This document shows positions 58,365-64,000 of a stretch of DNA of 64,000 bases, piece after piece. The notes beneath the pieces are model-generated. The model made no database searches, was not told the DNA's origin, and was given only the letters and a program-made list of their open reading frames with translations. The position numbers were made by a program, and so were the translations under genes. Where the stretch lies: positions 1 through 64,000 of the forward strand of contig NZ_AUFV01000019.1 in assembly GCF_000426685.1 (NCBI RefSeq). Reading direction: 5' to 3'. The stretch's first letter is position 1; every line of letters starts with the position of its first letter. This stretch comes from Solimonas flava DSM 18980. GTDB lineage: Bacteria; Pseudomonadota; Gammaproteobacteria; Nevskiales; Nevskiaceae.

Positions 58365-59654
58365 TCAGGTCAGCACGCGGTAGCCGTTGCGGCCGCGGCG
58401 CTTGGCCTGGTAGAGGCATTCGTCGGCGCGCCGGTAGGCATCGGACAGCGGTTCGCCGGCGCGAACGACGACGGCGCCGACGCTGCAGCTCATGATGCCG
58501 AGCGGGCTGCCCTTGTGTTCGATGCCCAGACCGCCGATCGCGGCGACGATGGCTTCGGCGCGCGGCGCCGCGGCTTCGGGGGCGCAATCGTAGAGGAGCA
58601 GGACGAACTCCTCGCCGCCGATGCGCGCCGCCATGTCGAACGCGCGGCGGGCGAGCCCCGACAGCGCCAGCCCGCTCTCGGCCAGCGCGCCGTCGCCGTA
58701 GTCGTGGCCGTAGTGGTCGTTGAGCGCCTTGAAATGGTCGAGATCGACCAGTGCGAACAGCATCGTGCGCTCGGGATCGCGCTCCAGCGCCAGACTCAGC
58801 GTTTCGTAATGCTCCTCGAACGCGCGCCGATTCGGCAGGCCGGTCAGCGCGTCGCGATAGGCGAGGATTTCGAGCAGCACGTTCGCCGCCCACTGCCGGC
58901 GCAGCGACAGGCGCGTCCAGACCACCGACAGGAACACCATGCCGATCAGGATCACTTCCATCAGCCAGGCGGTCGGGCTGCGATGGGCGATGCTGTCGGG
59001 CCACAGCCGCGTCGCGGCGCTGGTACAGACGACGTAGGCGCCGACCAGGATCAGGCAGCGGCTCAGCGGCAGGCGCGCCAGCGCCAGCACCGAGACCGGC
59101 ACGGCGACCGCGAGCGAGGGCTCGATCTCGAACCCGGCGCGTCCGCTGAGATAGCGGATCGACTCGATGGTGACGATCTCGATGATGAACGCGAGGATCA
59201 TCAGCCATTCGACGAACGGCGCGTCCGGGCGTTGCGCGATCGCCGCCGTGAGCGCGGCGAACAGCGGTGCCATCAGGCCGAGCGAGATGATCGTGATCAG
59301 CCGGAACGTCTCCGGCGGCGCCATGAAGGCGAGCGGCGTCCAGATCGGCGCGGTCGCGAACACGAGGCAGGTCAGCAGCGCGACGCTGATGCGCGCGGTG
59401 CGCGCCGACAGGCGGGTGTACTGCTGGAACTCGTGTTCGAGCGGCTGCGGAAAACGGAAGCGATGCGTCTGTGCCTGCGCGATCGCTTCGAGCTGCTGGA
59501 TGTCGGCGGCGCCGAGTTCGTCAGTGCGGCGGCGGTCGGGCCGCGACAGCTGGAAACGCGTCAGGCTCGCGCCCGACCGCTGCCAGCGCTGTGCGCCGGC
59601 GGCGGACGGGGTGGAACTCGCTGCGGTCTCGGGCGCGTCGCTCGCCGGCGGCAT
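58365..59654 (-). CDS. membrane-bound diguanylate cyclase (GGDEF)
   Basis: 429 residues. A cytoplasmic N-terminus of about 85 residues is followed by roughly six membrane segments (residues 88-245). The GGDEF domain starts at RDALTGLPNRRAFEEHYE. The active-site signature is GGEEF (ARIGGEEFVLLLYD), which is active in known enzymes, and DLDHFKALNDHYGHDYGD carries the metal- and GTP-binding residues. I see no RxxD inhibitory site directly before it. It makes cyclic di-GMP. It ends 6 bases before the ilv large-subunit stop region and converges with the HxlR gene. Confidence 0.92.
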   Translation of the reverse strand: MPPASDAPETAASSTPSAAGAQRWQRSGASLTRFQLSRPDRRRTDELGAADIQQLEAIAQAQTHRFRFPQPLEHEFQQYTRLSARTARISVALLTCLVFATAPIWTPLAFMAPPETFRLITIISLGLMAPLFAALTAAIAQRPDAPFVEWLMILAFIIEIVTIESIRYLSGRAGFEIEPSLAVAVPVSVLALARLPLSRCLILVGAYVVCTSAATRLWPDSIAHRSPTAWLMEVILIGMVFLSVVWTRLSLRRQWAANVLLEILAYRDALTGLPNRRAFEEHYETLSLALERDPERTMLFALVDLDHFKALNDHYGHDYGDGALAESGLALSGLARRAFDMAARIGGEEFVLLLYDCAPEAAAPRAEAIVAAIGGLGIEHKGSPLGIMSCSVGAVVVRAGEPLSDAYRRADECLYQAKRRGRNGYRVLT

Positions 59655-59660
59655 CAGGCC

Positions 59661-61505
59661 TCAGAACATCTGGGTCGATTGCGCATCGACCTTTTCGGGT
59701 TTGGCTGCGCCGCGCGCCGGGATCCACTCGCCGGTGATCATCTGATCGTAGCCCTGACCCGGGCCGACCATCGGGTATACCGACGCCATCGGATCGATCA
59801 CGACTTCGAGCAGCGCCGGCCCCGGGAAGGCGATGAACTCGCGCACCACGCGCGGCAGGTCGGCCTTGTGCTCGACGCGCACCGCGAACTTGTAGCCGTC
59901 GGCTTCGGCCGCCTTGATGAAGTCCTTGGTGTGCAGGCTTTTCTCGGAGCCGGCGTAGCGCGACTCGAAGAACAGGCGCTGCCACTGCTTCACCATGCCG
60001 TCGCCGTAGTTGTTGAGGACCACGATCTTGACCGGGATGTTGTAGGTCGTCGCCGTTTCGAGCTCGCCGAAGTTCATGCGGATCGAGGCGTCGCCATCGA
60101 TGTCGATGACGATCTTGCCGGGCTGTGCGTAGGCGGCACCGAGCGCGGCCGGCAGGCCGAAGCCCATCGTGCCCATCGAGCCGGAGGTCAGCCACAGGCG
60201 CGGCGCCTTGAAGTCGAAGTACTGCGAGGCCCACATCTGGTGCTGGCCGACGCCGGTGGCGACGATCGCCTCGCCCTGCGTCAGCTGGTTGATTTCCTCG
60301 ATGACGGCGTGCGGCTGGATCAGCTCGCCGCCGCGCTCGTAGTTCATCGCGTAGGTCTTCTTCAGATCGGCGATGTGCGCGTGCCACTCCGCGTAGTCGG
60401 GCTTGAAGCCCTGGCCGCCGAGGTATTCGCGCAGGCCGTCGAGCGCGCGGTTCAGCTCGCCGACGTGGTGCCAGTGCACGCGCTTGACCTTGTTGATCTC
60501 GGACGGATCGATGTCGAAGTGCGCGATCGCGCGCGCCGACGGCGCGAACTTGGCCGGATTGCCGGCGACGCGGTCATCGAAGCGGGCGCCGACGGCGATC
60601 AGGAAATCGCAGTCGTCGACCGCGTAGTTCGCGAACGCGGTGCCGTGCATGCCCAGCATCTGCAGGCACAGCGGCTCGGTGGTGTCGACTGCGCCGATGC
60701 CCATCAGCGTCGTCGTCACCGGAATGCCGAAGGCGCCGGCGAACGCGCGCAGGCTCTGCGCCGCCTCGCCGTGAATCACGCCGCCGCCGGCGTAGATCAG
60801 CGGCCGCTTGGCCGCGCGCAGCAGTTCATGGAACGCGGCGGCCTGTTCCGGCTTGATGGTGTTCTCGTAGACCGCCTTCAGGCGTGCGCGGTAACCGGGC
60901 AGCGGCAGGCGGCCCTCGCCCTTGAACGGGCCGGACCAGTTCTGCACGTCCTTCGGGATGTCGACGACGACCGGGCCGGGCCGGCCGGTGCGGGCGATCT
61001 CGAAGGCCGTGCGCACCGTCGCTTCGAGCTTGGTCGGGTCGGTGACGAGGAACACATGCTTGGCGGCGGCGCCCATGATCGAGCTGATCGGCGCCTCCTG
61101 AAAAGCGTCGGTGCCGACCGCGGCGGTCGGCACCTGGCCGCAGATGACGACCATGGGGATCGAGTCGGCCATGCAGTCGCGCACCGGCGTGACGGTATTG
61201 GTCGCGCCCGGGCCGGAGGTCACCATGCAGACGCCGACCTTGCCGGAGGCGCGCGAGTAGCCGGCTGCCATGAAGCCGGCCGACTGCTCGTTGGCCGGCA
61301 CGATCAGCGGCATCGGCTCGGCCGCGCCCGGCTTGGCGTGGCGGGCATTGAAGCGGAAGATCGCGTCGTAGCTCGGCAGGATGGCGCCGCCGCTGTAACC
61401 GAATACGACATCCACGCCCTCGTCGGCCAGGATCTGGACGAGGATGTCCGCGCCGGTCATCGTCTGGCCAGCAAGCGGATGCGGGGTCTTCAGCACAGCG
61501 TTCAT
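59661..61505 (-). CDS. ilvB: acetolactate synthase, large (catalytic) subunit
   Basis: 614 residues. It is a thiamine-diphosphate enzyme that condenses two pyruvates, or pyruvate with 2-ketobutyrate, in valine/leucine and isoleucine synthesis. Visible motifs are GYSGGAILPSYDAIF (N-terminal Glu region; S replaces the usual P), TSGPGATNTVTPVRDCMADS, GQVPTAAVGTDAFQE and the ThDP/Mg motif GDASIRMN...NNYGDGMVKQWQ. The long C-terminus ends VDAQSTQMF. It is transcribed away from ilvN, 150 bases apart, whereas most proteobacteria have large and small subunits in one operon. Confidence 0.95.
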   Translation of the reverse strand: MNAVLKTPHPLAGQTMTGADILVQILADEGVDVVFGYSGGAILPSYDAIFRFNARHAKPGAAEPMPLIVPANEQSAGFMAAGYSRASGKVGVCMVTSGPGATNTVTPVRDCMADSIPMVVICGQVPTAAVGTDAFQEAPISSIMGAAAKHVFLVTDPTKLEATVRTAFEIARTGRPGPVVVDIPKDVQNWSGPFKGEGRLPLPGYRARLKAVYENTIKPEQAAAFHELLRAAKRPLIYAGGGVIHGEAAQSLRAFAGAFGIPVTTTLMGIGAVDTTEPLCLQMLGMHGTAFANYAVDDCDFLIAVGARFDDRVAGNPAKFAPSARAIAHFDIDPSEINKVKRVHWHHVGELNRALDGLREYLGGQGFKPDYAEWHAHIADLKKTYAMNYERGGELIQPHAVIEEINQLTQGEAIVATGVGQHQMWASQYFDFKAPRLWLTSGSMGTMGFGLPAALGAAYAQPGKIVIDIDGDASIRMNFGELETATTYNIPVKIVVLNNYGDGMVKQWQRLFFESRYAGSEKSLHTKDFIKAAEADGYKFAVRVEHKADLPRVVREFIAFPGPALLEVVIDPMASVYPMVGPGQGYDQMITGEWIPARGAAKPEKVDAQSTQMF

Positions 61506-61544
61506 GGAATGTGGGTTCGCGACGGTGGGGCGGACGGGGGCGCG

Positions 61545-61574
61545 AGTTTAGCGCCATTTGGGGGGCTGCCCCAA
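61545..61574 (-). promoter_or_regulatory. candidate promoter of ilvB
   Basis: Minus strand TTGGGG (61574-61569) and TAAACT (61550-61545) are 18 bases apart, with a start near 61538, 33 nt before the ATG. A 6-bp stem (TTGGGG / CCCCAA) overlaps the -35. Confidence 0.4.
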
Positions 61575-61656
61575 TAGTCCGCAGGTCGCGTTCGTGCTAG
61601 TCAGTTGGCATTTTCTTGGTGATTTTAGGGGCGCGAGCCACTAAGATGCGCGCCCT

Positions 61657-62160
61657 ATGCGTCATATCATCTCGATCCTGCTGCAGAATGAGGCAGGCGC
61701 GCTCGCCCGCGTCGCCGGCATGTTTTCGTCGCGCGGCTACAACATCGATTCGCTGTCGGTCGCGCCGACGCACGATCCGCTGGTGTCGCGCCTGACGCTC
61801 GCCACGACCGGCTCGGACGCGGTCATCGAGCAGATCATCAAGCAGACGCGCAAGCTGGTCGACGTCGTCGAGATCACCGATCTGTCGAGCGCCGATCACC
61901 TCGAGTGCGAGCTGGTCATGCTGAAGATCGACGTCGCCGGCGTGAACACCCGGCAGGTGATCGACTGCATCCGCAGCCGCCGCGGCGTGATCCTCGACGA
62001 GACCGAGAACACGCGCATCGTGCAGCTGGCCGGCACCGGCGCCGAGATCGACGCCTTCGTGCAGGAGGTCGCCAAGCTGGCGACCGTGCTCGAACTGGTA
62101 CGCTCCGGCCTCGCGGCCATGCAGCGCGGCCTGCAGTCGATGGCGATCCCGTCGGCATAG
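61657..62160 (+). CDS. ilvN: acetolactate synthase, small (regulatory) subunit
   Basis: 167 residues. It begins MRHIISILLQNEAGALARVA with the ACT domain pattern (GMFSSRGYNIDSLSVAPTHD) that binds valine for feedback control. The C-terminal half (LVMLKIDVAGVNTRQVIDCI, ILDETENTRIVQLAGTGAEI) completes the usual length. It lies 78 bases before ilvC on the same strand and divergent from ilvB. No leader peptide rich in branched amino acids is seen upstream. Confidence 0.95.
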   Translation: MRHIISILLQNEAGALARVAGMFSSRGYNIDSLSVAPTHDPLVSRLTLATTGSDAVIEQIIKQTRKLVDVVEITDLSSADHLECELVMLKIDVAGVNTRQVIDCIRSRRGVILDETENTRIVQLAGTGAEIDAFVQEVAKLATVLELVRSGLAAMQRGLQSMAIPSA

Positions 62161-63261
<1,101 letters not shown>

Positions 63262-63303
63262 GAGCGGGCGGCGCGAGGGGCGCCGCACGTTCGCAAGTAC
63301 GAA

Positions 63304-63335
63304 GAGGGGCGCCGCGAGGCGCCCCTCTTTCGTTT
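63304..63335 (+). terminator. intrinsic terminator after ilvC
   Basis: Perfect 10-bp stem GAGGGGCGCC / GGCGCCCCTC with loop GCGA, then TTTCGTTT. Its tail touches the last base of the convergent chromate transporter gene. Confidence 0.88.
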
Positions 63336-64000
63336 CAGCGCAAGCCGCCGAGCCCTGCGGCCGCGACGCAGCCGGCGACGACCCCGAGCGCGCCGCGGCC
63401 GGCGGCCAGCCAGGCCAGGGCCGCGAGCGCGATCAGCAGATCGACCGGCGCGAGCAGCGCCGAGCGGCAGACCGGGTCGTAGAACGCCGCCGCCAGCAGC
63501 CCGACGAGCGCGGCATTGACTCCGGCCAGTGCCGCCGCGGCGCGCGGCAGCCGCGCCAGTGCCTGCCAGTACGGCAGCGCGCCGCCGACCAGCAGCAGGC
63601 CGGGCAGGAAGATCGCAAGCACGCCGAGCAGCGCGCCCGGCAGCGGCGGCAGGCCGGGCAGGCTGGCGCCGAGGAAGGCGGCGATCGTGAACATCGGCCC
63701 GGGCACCGCCTGCGCGGCACCGTAGCCGGCGAGGAAGCGGTCGGCGTCGACCAGTCCCGGCTCGACCAGCAACTGCTGCAGCAGCGGCAGCACCACGTGC
63801 CCGCCGCCGAACACCAGCGCGCCGGCGCGGTAGAACGCCGCCGCCGCGCGCAGCGGCAGCGGCGCGTCGGGCGGACACAGCAGCGCGAGCAGCAGCAGGC
63901 CGGCGAACAGGAGCAGCAGACGCAGGCCGGTGCGTCGGGACGGCGTCCAGCCGGCATGGTCGGCCGGCAGTGGCAGGGCGTCGCGACAGGCGAGCAGGCC
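63335..64000 (-). CDS. chrA: chromate transporter (ChrA family), C-terminal part only
   Basis: 221 codons are visible; the frame stays open to the window edge, so the N-terminal part is missing. The motif FGGGHVVLPLLQQLLVEPGL followed by AAQAVPGPMFTIAAFLGA is the conserved signature of the second CHR domain. The remaining hydrophobic segments (GALLGVLAIFLPGLLLVGGAL, AALAGVNAALVGLLAAAFY) match a multi-pass transporter. It is likely a two-domain ChrA because a further membrane segment (LLLLFAGLLLLALLC) precedes this domain. The role is chromate efflux by family. Confidence 0.85.
   Translation of the reverse strand, partial: GLLACRDALPLPADHAGWTPSRRTGLRLLLLFAGLLLLALLCPPDAPLPLRAAAAFYRAGALVFGGGHVVLPLLQQLLVEPGLVDADRFLAGYGAAQAVPGPMFTIAAFLGASLPGLPPLPGALLGVLAIFLPGLLLVGGALPYWQALARLPRAAAALAGVNAALVGLLAAAFYDPVCRSALLAPVDLLIALAALAWLAAGRGALGVVAGCVAAAGLGGLR

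Overview
This is a 64 kb chromosomal window from a high-GC Gram-negative bacterium with a TonB system, Tat and Sec export, RND efflux and TonB-dependent receptors. The style suggests a Gammaproteobacterium, perhaps of the Nevskiales/Xanthomonadales type. That placement is an inference, because the window has no rRNA or other decisive marker.

Layout. 1-1.8 kb: end of a TonB energising operon (ExbD, TPR protein). 1.8-2.3 kb: non-coding stretch with an intrinsic terminator. 2.3-9.9 kb: FecI-type ECF sigma factor, FecR-type anti-sigma regulator, an STN-domain (signal-transducing) TonB-dependent receptor and a second receptor without STN. Both receptors carry an EF-hand-like loop. 10-46.9 kb: an amidohydrolase island holding 17 amidase-signature (AS) enzymes (eight forward, four reverse, two forward, one reverse, two forward), two asparaginase-like proteins, one acetamidase/formamidase and one multi-pass membrane protein. 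47-51.3 kb: RND adaptor and pump. 51.3-58.4 kb: M13 metallopeptidase, enoyl-CoA hydratase/isomerase, DUF4442-type hotdog protein, alpha/beta hydrolase, LysR regulator, PaaI-type thioesterase and HxlR regulator. 58.4-59.7 kb: diguanylate cyclase. 59.7-63.3 kb: ilv genes, with the large subunit divergent from ilvN-ilvC. 63.3 kb to the end: C-terminal half of a chromate transporter.

The most notable reading is that 2.3-47 kb works as one regulon. A promoter-like element, GGT(A/G)GGG(G/C) then 15-16 nt then CGTC, lies in the correct orientation ahead of fecR, receptor 2, amidase 4, the reverse amidases at 29.3 and 33.3 kb, the membrane protein at 33.6 kb and the Tat amidase at 43.8 kb. A degenerate copy precedes the reverse amidase at 43.7 kb. 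The layout -35 / short spacer / CGTC is typical of ECF sigma promoters, so the local FecI-like factor is the obvious candidate reader.

Proposed system (inference): receptor 1 senses an outer-membrane ligand and signals through FecR to FecI. FecI then switches on receptor 2 and a periplasmic set of amide-bond hydrolases. All 17 AS enzymes keep Lys, cis-Ser and nucleophile Ser, and all have an export signal (Sec, Tat or lipoprotein). They therefore look like a working periplasmic degradation set for an imported amide-rich compound such as a peptidic or polyamide natural product or a xenosiderophore. The two asparaginase-like proteins have lost the Asp that holds the substrate alpha-amino group, which suggests substrates other than free asparagine. 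The actual substrate cannot be read from the sequence.
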